Notes: generated from the letters alone by a model not told the origin. A stretch of DNA of 64,000 bases from Nematopogon swammerdamellus (GCA_946902875.1 OX336336.1:27917558-27981557), one strand, 5' to 3'. Positions 1 through 13,328 are shown, counted from the first letter of the stretch. Numbers and translations: made by a program.

Positions 1-1137
1 CTTGATCTCTGTGACAGATGTCATCGAAAATACGCGCATTTCATATTTTTTATTACCTACAGTAAAATCACGATGAGTAAATGCATGCAAGACGACGTCA
101 TACTATAATGGTGGTAGCAGTCGGATAGGGATGTTCTAATTCGAAAATATAATAAATCGAATATTTTTCGATTGATCTTGATGATGATGATCGACGTTGC
201 AAATAAAATAAATATAAATAATATTTAGATATGACTTACATAATATGTAAGTGAATTTTTATAAAAAATTATAATTTTTTTTTTTAATTCAAACGTTTTA
301 AATAAAAAAAAAATAATAAAAAATCATTCAGCTTTGTTGGCCAGCTGATCAATTATGATCGATTTTCAACATCGTCCTAACTAGGTCCCACCCAACCGCA
401 TTCAAGAATGTCACTTTGACAGCTGTAACAGAGATCTAGGTATAACTATGTTGTATTGGAGCAATTTATTGGAGCAAGGAAGAGCATCACCGAACAATCT
501 ATGGCGATTATTTTGGAAACATGTATGACAGACAACAAAGTGATCCTATAAGAACTCCGTGTTTCCTTTTTTCCTTTGGAACCCAAAATTCTCGCACCTG
601 GGTGTCTACTCCTATACATATTTGTATCACCACTATAATAATTCACCTAACCACTAGTTCAGGAAAAGGGTGGGTTGGGTTAGGTTGAGCACATAAAATA
701 ATACCATATAATTTATATACAAGCATTTAATATTAAAATTATATGTAGGTAAAGTGTTGCAAACATTTTACATTAATGCATTGACGACAGCGCTATGTAG
801 GTATGATAAATTGATTTTAAATTTATTAAAGAATTTATTTTCTCTTGAAAATAAGATTAACACTCATTTGTTGATACTGGTGTGCAAAATGAGATCATAC
901 ATTATTACTCTTAGGCCGTTGAACATTAGGCCGACTGTTTGTTTATTCGCATTTTTCTAAATATTGATCATAACAGGGAACGGGGAATGATTCACGTTAA
1001 CACATTGAATACCAATTTTTGTTGTTGAAAGGGATCGATCATTACTAATGTTCTTTGCTTTTGCGTTTTGTTGATTTTGCGTTCAATGGATTTTGAAATC
1101 GCCGATATTTAAGTATGATATATAAAAAAAGAATTAA
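1..1137. other. AT-rich intergenic DNA, no gene seen
   Basis: AT-rich sequence with A and T homopolymer runs. Open frames are short, have no domain-like composition and no convincing splice context. I see no recognisable repeat family here. Confidence 0.5.
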
Positions 1138-1596
1138 ATGGAAACTTACACTGTTGGCTGCATCACATACGATATCCGTGATGTCAGCCTTCAACACGCC
1201 TTTGTGAACAAGGTACCATGTCATTGCTTCCCTTTGGTCATGCCGGCTACACTGAACTGGAAGGGAAACACTACAACACCGGGTGAACTAGGTGCCATGT
1301 CAGTGGTTTCCTTCATTTCATGTCGGCTACACTGAACTGGACGGGAAACACGAACTATTTACATAGCCCCTTCGACCGACCTTTCATTCAGTGCGGTGGT
1401 ATCAGCCCGGGCGGTTTAAACCCTACCACCTTAGTAAGGTGAGGAGGGAAGGGACCTACAGATTTACGTGGATACCGATCCACGGTCAGCTTCCAATGGA
1501 CGAAAGGTCACCCATCCAAGTTGTGACCGCGCCCAGGTGTGCTTAAGATCACAAACGGCAGTCGATCGATCGCACCAGTGAGCTACCGAGGCTAAC
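1138..1596 (-). repeat. SINE family A copy (5S-like head), with internal duplication
   Basis: Read on the minus strand it starts with a GTTAGCCTCGGTAGCTCAC head, then a 5S-like segment, the core with GTAGGTCCCTTCC and ACTAAGGTGGTAGGG, and the tail ending in CAGTTTCCAT. The part around TACACTGAACTGGA occurs twice (near 1245 and 1329), so this copy carries an internal duplication of about 85 bp. It also explains the short open frame at 1138-1335, which is not a gene. Confidence 0.8.
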
Positions 1597-2310
1597 ATGT
1601 CCATAAATATATACCTATATGATCTAAATTATGTATTTAATGTAGCATTAATCAAAATTATAATACTTTGTCTGATTATTACTGCTTTGAGCGGCACAAA
1701 AGTTTTTTTTTATGCTTGATACTTTGAATACCAGTTTTATTTACCACTGCAATTGCAAGTAGATAATGCTTTTTTCTGACCTAAATTTTTACATTGAACA
1801 AGTTCGTAGGTACCCCTAGGACTGAGCGAGTTTCCCGTCCTACCAACGCACCTACCAAGATGGCAGCTTCTAGTGTATTTTCAAGGCTGAATATTTTTTT
1901 TTACAAATATAGTGCAGAGACACATATCTACTACTTATCTATGAATAGTTTCTATTCGAAAATGTTTATCTCAATACATATAAAAGTGAACAAGAGGCAC
2001 TCTATAGGTTACCATAGTACTCAGGTTTCGAGCAAGCGTATAGATGGTAAAGTGAATAAATAAATAGGTAGGTACTAAACATCAAAGAAAGTATACGCAT
2101 CTAAATAGAGGACATCCTACACATAACTCATCAATTATTACTCAGGTCAAGAACACCTTTTGGCATTTCAGCTCGTTTCACTTCGAACTCCAGTACATTG
2201 TGGCGCTTGATCGGATCTTTTGGCTTATGTATATGCAAATAAAACCAAAATCAAATAGTTTGAAAATTTCTAACAGTACGTCGGGTTAACGTAATAATCC
2301 AGGCAATGGG
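1597..2310. other. Intergenic stretch, nothing recognised
   Basis: AT-rich, no repeat family that recurs in the window, no coding signal beyond short random frames. Confidence 0.45.
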
Positions 2311-2865
2311 TAAGTTCTGACTTTCAAAAGGTCGAGGAGATTTGAATTTCGCAGATTTGTACAGTTTGATGTCTTAAATAATATTCCTAGTTTGCGACCT
2401 TGAGCGACCGCCGCTTGCGCCGCTATTTTGAGAAAATGGTACCGAAAACCAGCTTTTCGAGAATATCTTCTCTCCAGCGGCACCTATGTTAAAAATCACA
2501 GAAATTAAAAGTTATAACAGAAATTATAGAGCATCTAATTTCCTTCAACTTTTGTGAGAACCATTTTTCAACCAGATGAAATAGTTCACGAGTTATTGCG
2601 GAATCAAGCTCAGCAAATTTCTAGAATTCGTAAAATCGTAATTTTTTTTCTCGAAATACATTATTTATTAAACATATGCTAAACTAAGTTAGATTGCGCT
2701 GGAGAGAAATTATTCTTGAAAAACTGGTATCCGGTAAAATTTTTTCAATATGGCGGCACGAGCGGTGGTCACTCAAGGTCGCAAACTCGGAATTTAGGAC
2801 ACTGAACTGTACAAATATACCAAATTAGAACTCTCCTTGAGCTTTTGTAGCGAAGCGAAAGTCCC
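2311..2865. repeat. Fold-back element with ~170-bp diverged inverted arms
   Basis: The left arm (about 2311-2482) and right arm (about 2696-2865) are inverted copies. They share GTTTGCGACCTTGAG, TTTGTACAGTT and TCTCTCCAGCG in reverse order, with many substitutions. The spacer is about 210 bp. No transposase is visible, so this looks like an old MITE or fold-back element. The short frames on either strand are by-products of the arms. Confidence 0.65.
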
Positions 2866-5796
2866 CTTTTATATCTTTGGTGCCTGTAATATAAACGTTT
2901 TACGTAGACACGTCGAAGTTTAAGTGTTGAAAAGAAAACAGTATTTTGCGCCGAAAAGTACCTAACTAGAACGTTCGCACAACAAATGTCTACATTGGCT
3001 AACATCCAAACAGTGACGTTATTTACAACGAAGAAGTAATTCTGATATAATCCATTTTGTTATAACTAGATACATTTTACTAGATATCTTTACCTAATTA
3101 AAATTATAAAGACAATGCATTCTTATCTAAGTTAGTCGAAACACCAATATTCGAAAGCTGGACATCTAACTGCTGCGTTGCGTCTCTCCGCATCGCTACC
3201 ACCGCCGCCCCCCGCACGCACGTGTTGAGTGCTGCCAGTCGCCGCGGGGCGGCGGCGGACGCTGCCTCCCCCTCCTCGCCTACAATCCATATAAAGCTAA
3301 ATATATTTACTTCGAGCCGACGCTACAGCTAACTACAAGCACGTTCTATCTCCTGACACAGACACGACGTCCATCGGAACAAGCGGGCTCGTTCGCGAGA
3401 CAACTCGCGGGAAGACAACTCAATTCGGTGCCTACGTCGATGGACATTAAAATCGAAATTAAATGCAATCACTCCACCACCTCCACCGCCGTCCGGTGGT
3501 AACTAACTCCAATAACGATCGAATTATCGTGTCGAATGCGTTAAGGCTCATTTATATTTATCACTTTCAATATTAATCTTCGAGGAATCATCCAAAGTGA
3601 TAAGTGTAAAAGCCTTTCATTTTTGTTCATCCAAAGTGTACAGTCAAGATGAACGATGAAACATATTGAACCCTACCAACTTTGATGAAAGAATCGTTCC
3701 CCGAACCGATGATTCATCCAAAGTGAAAGCGCAGTGAAATATTTAAACGAACGATCAGTTCATTAATTTCCGTTCTAATCACTATTAATTCGCATCCGCC
3801 AGTCGAATCTTTGTCGTAGTGCGAAAACCGAATGAAAATACATAAACGAAGATGATCTGTTCTGGATGATTTCACTCTACGTAATTAACTTTGGATGTAC
3901 ATCAAAAGTGATAATCCCGATAGTGTAAATCCCGCTTTAGCGCCGATAGCGCAATGCGGCTCTCTCCCGCAAATCTGTCGAGTCGATCCTTCCAGGCGGA
4001 TTAGCGGCCGCGTCTACACCTAGCACACAATGTCGCCTGACTTCTTCGTCTCGTCTTAAACACGTACAACTTTCTAATATTGGTCCACTACGATATTGTA
4101 AAGAGTCCTAGCTTAGTATTAAGTACATACACTATAGAGCTAGAAGTATTGAACGTAGACACCTATGCCTGGCGTGATATGTATTTTAGAGACGCTTAAA
4201 GCTAAGTCCGTTCCTTTTCTGATTCTCGACTCGCGGTCCGCACACGCACTCCGTTCGCGAGCATTCCGGAGTTTCTCTATTCTATAGCAACTGCGGGAAA
4301 CACTCGAAGCTATCGATAAGGCTCAACTAGAACACGGTATCGTTCTTCTATCGCACTCAACGGACACACGGCTTGACACGACACATCGATTAACCCGAAG
4401 ACGACTCGCTCCCGACAAGTTGACGCGCGCCGATACACACGCACCATTCATCCCTCTACGCGTAGCGTGCTCGCTCGCACACCGTACAAATGATACCGAA
4501 CACGCCTTCGTGCACAGACAAGACACCGAGCAGCGGCGCACGCGGCTCCGGGCCGCGAGCGAGCGCGTCTTCCGATTCTGAAAGAGTTTTAGATCTAGTT
4601 AATCTGTAATTAATCTTAACAAATGATATGTCGACGGAGCGACCTCCGCTTTACATTATACAACGCTAGATAATTTTATTATTAATGCATTATTTTACAG
4701 ATCTTAAGCGTTATGTTGGAGCTTACCGAGCTAGTGTTATTATCAAAACTATCGTTAACACGAAATCACCACGTAAACGCAAAATGAGTATCTATACATC
4801 GTCATATTCAACAAAATATATTCAACGCAGTCGACAGAATTCCGCAACATATTATAAACGAGTATAACAATGATAGATTTCAATTAAGACTACAACGATT
4901 TAACAATATCGCACCTTCGTACGATTATCTAATATATGCAATGGAGAGTAATTATAGATTTCTGCAGCCGATCGGAGCTTTAGGTCATTGTTTAGGAAAC
5001 CCGATTTACGGGCATATTTTGGTAAGTAATTGACAGTTCGCATGCAGAAACGGAGTTACTACAATACGCGCTAAACGAGGGTCGTTACATTCACACGCAT
5101 AACAATAACGCTAATACACGAACGAATTCAGCAACCGAACGGACACGGGTGGACACTTTTGAACTAGGCATCGAATATTGTCATTTCAGATTCATATACA
5201 GCGCGATACGCGGCTCAGACAAAAAAGGATATTCTGCACAGCTTGTAGGTACGCTAATGAGGCTGACTGACTACCGAGAGAGTTGTAGTTAAGTATACTA
5301 TTGAGTGCAGAGAGCTACGGAAAAAAACTGAGGAGTCGGTTAGGATGTTCGCACACTGGTTGGACGAGTCCAAGACCACTTGCCGCATATTGTTCGCAGG
5401 TAGAGTTACCATACGTCCAGATTTGTCAGGAAAAGTCCGGATTTTTGGCCTTTCGTCCGGATTCTTTATCTGTTCAAAATTTTAAATTGCTTGCACCATT
5501 TACACAATTGCAATTTTCCGATTATATTTTGTGATACGAAAATGTCCGGACCTCTTCGTGTATTTCAGGATTTTTTCAAAAATTTCTCAAATTTAGATAT
5601 GGTAACTCTAGTCGCCGGGTTTGTAGTCAAACTGGTGGACAAAGAGGAGTTGGACTACACGTGAACCTACGTGATCGTTGCGTTTAGTGCGCGATGAAAA
5701 TATTTGCTATGTGTAACATCTGACTATGCAGCCAGTGGTCTCGGTGTGGCGCGATCACCCAGTGGTCGTGCAGCTGCGAGTCGGGCTAGAGGGGAC
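2866..5796 (-). other. Probable 3' UTR and downstream flank of ace-1
   Basis: Unlike the rest of the window this stretch is mostly free of recurring repeats, has moderate GC, and follows the ace-1 stop codon on the minus strand. AATAAA-type motifs on the minus strand occur near 4675-4680 and 2664-2672, but I cannot say which is used. A CATCCAAAGTG motif is repeated at 3589, 3628 and 3715. A GC-rich patch lies at 3190-3290. Its extent as a transcribed 3' UTR is inference only. Confidence 0.35.
5401..5610. mobile_element. Small element with 13-bp terminal inverted repeats
   Basis: TAGAGTTACCATA at 5401-5413 is exactly inverted at 5598-5610. The inside repeats the theme GTCCGGA several times. 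I see no clear target duplication. GTCCGG and GTTGCCAGAT-like motifs recur near 43050, 44350 and 56160-56930, suggesting a dispersed family. It lies about 190 bp beyond the ace-1 stop codon. Confidence 0.45.
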
Positions 5797-5942
5797 TTAG
5801 AGCGAAGTGGTCGTGGCGGCGAGAGCTGCGCCGAGCAAGAGCGCTGAGGCTGCAGCGGCCGCGGAAGGATAGAGCGAGGGTTGTCGCCACGAGCCGAGCC
5901 GTTGCGCGCCGCTGCTGCAGTTCTTGGGATTCTCTATCGCAT
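5797..5942 (-). CDS. ace-1: ace-1 last coding exon: dimerisation cysteine and GPI tail
   Basis: This exon was found by following the phase-1 donor of the previous exon. On the minus strand a good acceptor (TTTATGTAATTTCAG, AG at 5944-5943) precedes it, and it completes the split codon GAT. It encodes DAIENPKNCSSG, then a short polar stretch, then an Ala/Leu-rich hydrophobic segment (about residues 649-664), ending at TAA 5797-5799. A free cysteine (C630) followed by small residues and a hydrophobic end is the usual C-terminus of insect AChE: disulphide dimer plus glycosylphosphatidylinositol anchor. The exon adds D622-L669. The annotation depends on splice-site reading alone, but phase, length (146 bp) and content all agree. 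Confidence 0.85.
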
Positions 5943-7019
5943 CTGAAATTACATAAACACACCATTAATACTCGTGGATCTCTAAATGTTTCGCAAACAG
6001 AAAAACTTTTGGACAAGTATGTAAGTATATTTATTTATATAAGTATTATATTTTAGATAGCATTTGCCCACGGCTTCGCTCGCGTGAAATTCGTATTTGA
6101 CAGTATTTGTTGTTACGAAGAAAGTTAGTAAGCCCGCTACCGTACATTTATTTCGGCGCGCGGTAGTTTAAGTTTATTTAATAATTTTAATTCATAAATT
6201 GTAAATGAATATTGAAATGTTATTTTGAATAAAGTATCTTTTATTTACCACCACAAACTAGTACACTGTAATGGTTATCCTTATTAAATTTATGCTTGAT
6301 TGATTGTCGCCATTTTGGCGCTGACAGTAGTAGCGAGTGCCCAGAAACAAAATTTCACAATAGTGATGCGCCATTATGATTTATTACTCTAAATCGAATG
6401 ATTCGATTATTACTTATTTATAATCGCGCATCACTAACTGCTAATGGCCGTTCGTGTTGTTTGATTGTGGTTGTAATTTGAGTAGCCAGATGTTGCATGG
6501 CATGGGGTTTGGCGGGTTTGGAGCAACGAATTAAAAAGTATCGAATTAGAAAGTAGAATGTCGTTGGTTTGGAGTAGCTATTTATTTATTTGTGTGGCTT
6601 TGTAGAGTAATCCTTCTGTACGTTCGTTAGCATGCCAGTACTAATATCTATTCTGTGGTATTAGTACTATTAATGTTATTCTGTGACACTGGCCTTAAAA
6701 ATAATAAAAAAATATCGTAACCCACATTTTGTACTTATTTCCGTAATACTTGCAGTGATAAGTTCGCCTTTGCGCACTTCTGTATTGGTTTGTTCTACTC
6801 GTGTACTGTTCAATTCTTTCCATTGTGTGCAATAAAGAGTTTCTATTCTATTCTATTTCTATACTTTCTACGCTTGAATAGTGTTTAAAATATAATTTTG
6901 ATTTTATTTAAAAGCATACGAATGTGGATGTCATCCAGGTATTCATTCCACTCAAGGACATTTAAATATTTCCGTTGTACAAGTTTGTATACTCGAATAT
7001 TTAGAGATGAGGTTGTTAC
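5943..7019 (-). other. ace-1 intron between coding exons 2 and 3
   Basis: About 1.08 kb, donor GTAACA at 7019 and acceptor CAG at 5945-5943. Inside is a relic of a Helitron 3' end near 6055-6110 (GCCCACGGCTTCGCTCGCGT), and a LINE-tail fragment at 6757-6870. The rest is AT-rich. Confidence 0.75.
6757..6870 (+). repeat. LINE 3' tail fragment (family M)
   Basis: It contains GATAAGTTCGCCTTTGC, then an AATAAAG signal and a short (TTCTA)n-like tail. The same 3' end recurs near 24.8, 29.0, 56.4 and 63.3 kb. Only the last 100 bases or so of the LINE are present. Confidence 0.6.
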
Positions 7020-7195
7020 CGGTCACGGCGATGAGTTGAGGAAGGTACTGCTGCCAGAATGCGCACTGCTTCGCGCGCAGGCCCCGGCCGATGGTGCTGG
7101 AGTTAGGGGCCAGGGTGAGGTACTCGCGTCCGTACGCGGTATGCACCGGCCAAGGCACCTCCGTCCACGTACCATCCGGATTCAGCGACGGGTTA
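7020..7195 (-). CDS. ace-1: ace-1 coding exon 2 (C-terminal catalytic-domain segment)
   Basis: The 176-bp exon is bounded on the minus strand by acceptor TTGCACAG (AG at 7197-7196) and donor G|GTAACA (after 7020). It completes the glycine split at the end of exon 1 and encodes residues 564-621, from NPSLNPDGTW to QYLPQLIAVT. This is the conserved end of the cholinesterase catalytic domain. C607 (in AKQCAF) matches the partner of C485 in the third conserved disulphide, and N594-S-S is a possible glycosylation site. The open frame in the track runs past both splice sites and should not be taken as a separate protein. Phases 2 (in) and 1 (out) fit the neighbouring exons exactly. Confidence 0.92.
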
Positions 7196-7449
7196 CTGTG
7201 CAATATTGGAACAACACGTTAGGAACTGGATGTACAGGGTGTTTCAGGATAGGCTTGAGAAACTTCAGGACACAGATTACCAATATACTTCAGGAATAGA
7301 AAAAAATTCTTATAAGTTATAAGATAACTCAAATCGAATTTCCGTATTATTTTTTTTATACAACAATTAAAAATTGTAATAAAAACTCGATGGACAGTGC
7401 TTCTAGGAAGATTTGGCGACAGTGCTGTCAAGGTCTAGGGAGTACCTAC

Positions 7450-7490
7450 CAAAGAGTTTGTATTACGTCGCTGCGCATACAAACTCTTTG
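7450..7490. mobile_element. 41-bp palindromic mini-element with 8-bp TSD
   Basis: CAAAGAGTTTGTAT at the left is inverted as ATACAAACTCTTTG at the right. GTACCTAC is duplicated exactly on both sides (7442-7449 and 7491-7498). Related copies with their own perfect 8-bp duplications lie at 20552-20601 and 44715-44743. The 8-bp target suggests hAT-type transposase. Confidence 0.75.
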
Positions 7491-7521
7491 GTACCTACAA
7501 TGAAATTTATTTTTTATTTTT

Positions 7522-7846
7522 ATGGAAACTGACACGGTTGGCTACATCACCTACAACATCCGTGATGTCAGCCCATAACACCGGGTGAACTAGGTGCTAT
7601 GTCAGTGCTTCCCTTCATTTCGCGCCGGCTACACTGAACTGGACGGAAAACACGAACTATTTACATAGCCGTTTCGACCGACGTTTCACTCAGTGCGGTG
7701 GTACCAACCCGGCCGGGATAAACCCTACCACCCAGTAAGGTAAGAAGGGAAGGGACCTACAGTTTAACGTGAAATCCGAACCACGGTCAGCCTCCAACGG
7801 TCACCCATCCAATAACTGACCGCACCACTGAGCTGCCGAGGCTGAC
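7522..7846 (-). repeat. SINE family A copy, head partly deleted
   Basis: It has the standard A tail (TGTCAGTTTCCAT on the minus strand) and core. The 5S-like part of the head is mostly deleted, leaving GTCAGCCTCGGCAGCTCAG joined to GGTCAGTTATTGG. Confidence 0.8.
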
Positions 7847-7847
7847 G

Positions 7848-7925
7848 ATCCCTTAGTCGACTTTTACGACATGCGACGGGGAGAGATGCAGTGGGGCTAT
7901 TCTTTTTAAGTACCGACCCCACACG
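7848..7925 (-). repeat. Family C head fragment
   Basis: It carries CGTAAAAGTCGACTAAGGGA and GTGTGGGGTCGGTACTT (minus strand), the start of family C, here directly next to the SINE A head. Confidence 0.6.
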
Positions 7926-8478
7926 GTGCGGACCTAGTCCAGTCCCCTTTTTATTTTGATGTCATTCAAATGGAAGTGTTTGAAATTTACCTACATGCAG
8001 TTCATTTCTAATAGATAAGCATGTAAATTATTAATTTTATTTTTATTTGATAAAGGCCTACGTTAACCGTCCACTAAATCTCGATGAAACGATTTTCACC
8101 AAAAAGTACAAAAATGACCGAATCTGGGTAAAAGTTTCAGAGCTTTTCGTCTTCAAATATGGACTCATTTCGAATCCTGAAGTTACGAAAGCCTATCCTG
8201 AAACAGCCTGTATATGTGTACATACAGTATATAAATAATGAATATCGAGCTTTAGAAAGAGCCAACCCGGTTGTAGGTTTGAGAGCGTCTCGTCCCTGTC
8301 GCACAGAGACGTGCGAGTGACACCTGCCAGGTGACATCAAGTACCTACGTCGGAGGTGAACAGTGGTCCCGCGCTGCTGAAGGCCGGGAAGATTTGAGCT
8401 ATTGGAGAGGCGTATGTTCCGCATTCGACACTTGCGCGCAGGTTGACTGGCATTTGAAGACAGAATAAAGAGAGCTTA

Positions 8479-10524
<2,046 letters not shown>

Positions 10525-10590
10525 CACAGAGCATCAAATACCTACCGCCCGCGCCCCTACGGGGCGGGCGCGCGCATTTCATGCTCTGTG
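10525..10590. mobile_element. 66-bp palindromic hAT-like MITE (family J)
   Basis: It begins CACAGAGCATCAAAT and ends ATTTCATGCTCTGTG, with a GC-rich palindromic centre (GCCCCTACGGGGC). GGGCCAGAC is repeated exactly on both sides (10516-10524 and 10591-10599), consistent with an 8-bp hAT duplication plus one chance base. Confidence 0.75.
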
Positions 10591-10599
10591 GGGCCAGAC

Positions 10600-11420
10600 T
10601 GTGGGTTTAGGTGTAGTCCTTTATTAACTTTGTTGATTGAGTTCTCGATTCAGTTGATGATATGAATGTGAGGGCTACTCTTTAACTCTAAAACATCGCC
10701 AGTATACATTTAATGGAATATATAACAAAGAAAATATGGCACCTCGTTTACCAAGGTGTGATGGCTTGACGTCACGGATGTCCAACCATCTCAGGTTTAA
10801 TAATAAAAAAAAAAATACCAAATTCGACGAGAAGAAAGCATCGCTGGATTACCCAGTCGGCGACGCCGCCGCCGTCCGCCGCCACCCTAAGTAATGACGA
10901 AGTAATGCAAGACGGAACAAGGTATATTCGACATGAGATGTCGACTTTTGATGAGCCCCAGACGTTCGGTCTACACTTCAGTCGGCCAGGCAAACTAGGT
11001 CTTTCTCAGACTCAAACTCAGACCTCTGCCTGAAGTAGTAGCCAAGGATTGGTGGGCTATGTCGGCCACCATCCGGGCCGAATATATACACGCCAACGGT
11101 TGGCGACGGTCGCGCCCGTCGATGAAGGTTATTGAGAGTCAAGTCGGGCCACAACTGTCTACACGGAAGAAATGGGCAAGGTCACCTCTGCAGAAAGGCT
11201 TGTTGACGACGACGCGGAAGGAAGTCCTCCGCTATGAACTTTAATAAACTTTCACTATTATTATCTTGGTAATTATTAGAAATGGAAACATAGTTTCTTA
11301 GCAAAAGTTGTTTGCTATATTCAGATGAGTTTGTTTGTATTTTTTTTTGTAATATTTAATAAAATAAAAAATGTTACCCCCTTTTTTATAATTTTAATAT
11401 TATCTATTTTCGATACAGAA
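10600..11420. other. Non-repetitive stretch, no gene recognised
   Basis: It has a GC-richer patch at 10860-11240 with short open frames on both strands. Their composition is not clearly coding and no domain is recognised. It may be degenerate repeat or ace-1 intron. Confidence 0.4.
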
Positions 11421-11421
11421 A

Positions 11422-11455
11422 CCCCCCCCCCCCCCCCCCCCTCCCCCCTCCCCCC
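11422..11455. repeat. Poly-C tract
   Basis: 34 bases, all C except T at 11442 and 11449. It is likely to be unstable in sequencing, so the exact length is uncertain. Confidence 0.9.
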
Positions 11456-12204
11456 TTTTCAAGCTCGCCAGTGTTGGCATGTAAATTAGGGGTTCAACAT
11501 TATGCAATGTAAGTATCGGTATTAAAATGTTGACTCTTTGTTCGAATATAAAAAAAAAATTTAAACAAAAATAACATCACAATCTGCCAAGTCGATCTAT
11601 TGCGATTGTCCCACACGGGGATACACGACTTCGCCGCCGGCCGCCGGCGGCCGTGGCGAGAGCAAGACAGGGGTGATTCACGTAATGGAGCGTGCGTCCA
11701 ATGCGGGGGTGGTGCGGTGGGGAAGTTGGGGGGCATACATACCGACTGGTTGCTTCGTCCAGACTCACGGAGAAGATAGAGAGAGCAGTTAGTAGCAGAG
11801 CAGCTTTAGTGGCATATCTCTGTTAAACATGTGTCGTCAGCGACGAATAGGGTTGGAGGCACAACTTTGTAGATACATAGACATACTTTTTTTTTAAAGA
11901 AACCAGGCTTGCCAGGTGTTCGGTTTTTTACGGTACTGTTCGTTATTTCAGCCCGTGTTCGGTATGACGAAAATACCGAAGTATGAGAGGTTTGGTATTT
12001 GCTAAATATCGATTCATATCACACATTTATTTACTGTTTCGCAGTTGCCAGCCGGTGCGTGCTGTACATTATTGACATGGTATTTTGAAGACCCCAGGTT
12101 AATAGGAGATAGGGAACACACTCTTGGGAAGACCCACAGAAATCTGAATAAGAAGACCCTTCCTGATTTCGCCGTAACTAATTGCCTTTTTTTATAAAAG
12201 CGCG
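11456..12204. other. Intergenic/intronic DNA, nothing recognised
   Basis: Mixed composition, with a short GC-rich inverted patch near 11631-11655 (GCCGGCCGCCGGCGGCC). No recurring family apart from weak similarity of 11905-11990 to CGGTA-rich DNA at 27.4 kb. Confidence 0.4.
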
Positions 12205-12262
12205 ACATGCTGCGCCGAGCCACCCATAAGGTGTCTAACGACGCCCATGGACGTTCGGTCGT
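12205..12262 (-). repeat. 3'-end fragment of the large LINE (family P)
   Basis: CACCCATAAGGTGTCTAACG and GCCCATGGACGTTCGGTCGT match the 3' untranslated end of the LINE at 30363-33244, in the same orientation. Confidence 0.65.
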
Positions 12263-12642
12263 ATATTTAATGAAAATGTGTTCCTGAAAAATCTAATAAA
12301 TGAGTAAATGAGGTATTTATCATATTTTGGCATTCCGCTTCAAAATTGGTTCAGTAAATCCGGATAAAACTGCTGATCTGACCGACAGACAGACATACAC
12401 CAGAGTGATCCCATAAGGGTTTCCTTTTTCGCAATTTTGCGACGGGACCCTAAAAACGACGGCTGCTCTCTAGCTATCTTTTCCGCGGTCGTAACTGACT
12501 ACTGCGTCTCCACTCCACTCAGGCAGAAGTTTACACAATGCCACGACACCGATCTTATAGTAGGCACTAGATGAGCATTTCTCATATATCAGGCCCGTAA
12601 AAACATGACATCGATCAAGGGAGCTTATAAGCTTTATATATA

Positions 12643-13108
12643 CAGGGTGTTTCAGGATAGGGTTTCGTAACTTCAGGGTTCGAAGGGGTCCATATTTGAA
12701 AACGAAAAGCTCTGAAACTTTTTCCCAGATTCGGTCATTTTTTAGTACTTTTTGGTGAAAATCGTTTCATCGAGATTTGGTGGACGGTTAACATCCGTAT
12801 TTATTAAATAAAAATAAAATGACTAAATTGCCATTTTAACTAGTAGAATTGAACTGCATGTTGGTAAATTCCAAACACTTAAATTTAAATGACATCAAAA
12901 GAAAAAGGGGACTGGACTAGGTCATTGCACTACCTAGACTTAGACAGCACCTCCCCATACTCACTGTACATCGAGTTTTTATAACAATTTCCAATTTTTA
13001 TATGAAAAAAAAGTACGAAATTTCGATTTGAGTGATAAATATTTTTTTCTTCTAATAATGAGTATTTTCTATTCCTGAAGTTTCTCAAGCCTATCCTGAA
13101 ACAACCTG
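12643..13108. mobile_element. Intact TA-target MITE (CAGGGTGTTTCAGG family)
   Basis: It is 466 bp with imperfect terminal inverted repeats CAGGGTGTTTCAGGATAGG and CCTATCCTGAAACAACCTG, flanked by TA at 12641-12642 and 13109-13110. It has no coding capacity. It serves as the reference for the interrupted copy in ace-1 intron 1. Confidence 0.85.
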
Positions 13109-13136
13109 TATATTTAACAATGACTGTATAGTTTAT

Positions 13137-13240
13137 TGATCATTCCTATGGCAGTTAGACTGGCACTCGAACTTGTCACAATTTGTTTTATCCGGTTCGA
13201 TTACACCCACGAAGAAGAACTGGCAAGAAAATTCGCAGGG
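13137..13240 (-). repeat. LINE-tail fragment (family L)
   Basis: It contains GTTTATTGATCATTC, GGCAGTTAGACTG and CACCCACGAAGAAGAA, shared with longer copies at 19527-19800 and 49187-49470. Read on the minus strand it ends in CAATAAAC, like a retroelement 3' end. Confidence 0.65.
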
Positions 13241-13328
13241 TAATGATGCTTGCGTTATATTGCGCTATTTGCGTTATGTATGAGTCTTACGTTTGAAATT
13301 CTTTTTGACGTGAATTTAATGAAATGTC

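Larger units (their letters stand above)
7235..8210. mobile_element. TA-target MITE (CAGGGTGTTTCAGG) in ace-1 intron 1, with nested inserts
   Basis: The ends read CAGGGTGTTTCAGGATAGG and, inverted, CCTATCCTGAAACAGCCTG, flanked by TA on both sides (7233-7234, 8211-8212), as for Tc1/mariner-type elements. An uninterrupted copy is at 12643-13108. This copy is longer because it holds a 41-bp palindrome (7450-7490), a SINE A copy (7522-7846) and a family C fragment (7848-7925). Confidence 0.8.

Noticed and set aside
5786..6016. 76-aa frame over the last ace-1 exon
   Set aside because: Wrong frame; it crosses the splice acceptor. The frame set by exon 2 gives the expected GPI-type C-terminus.
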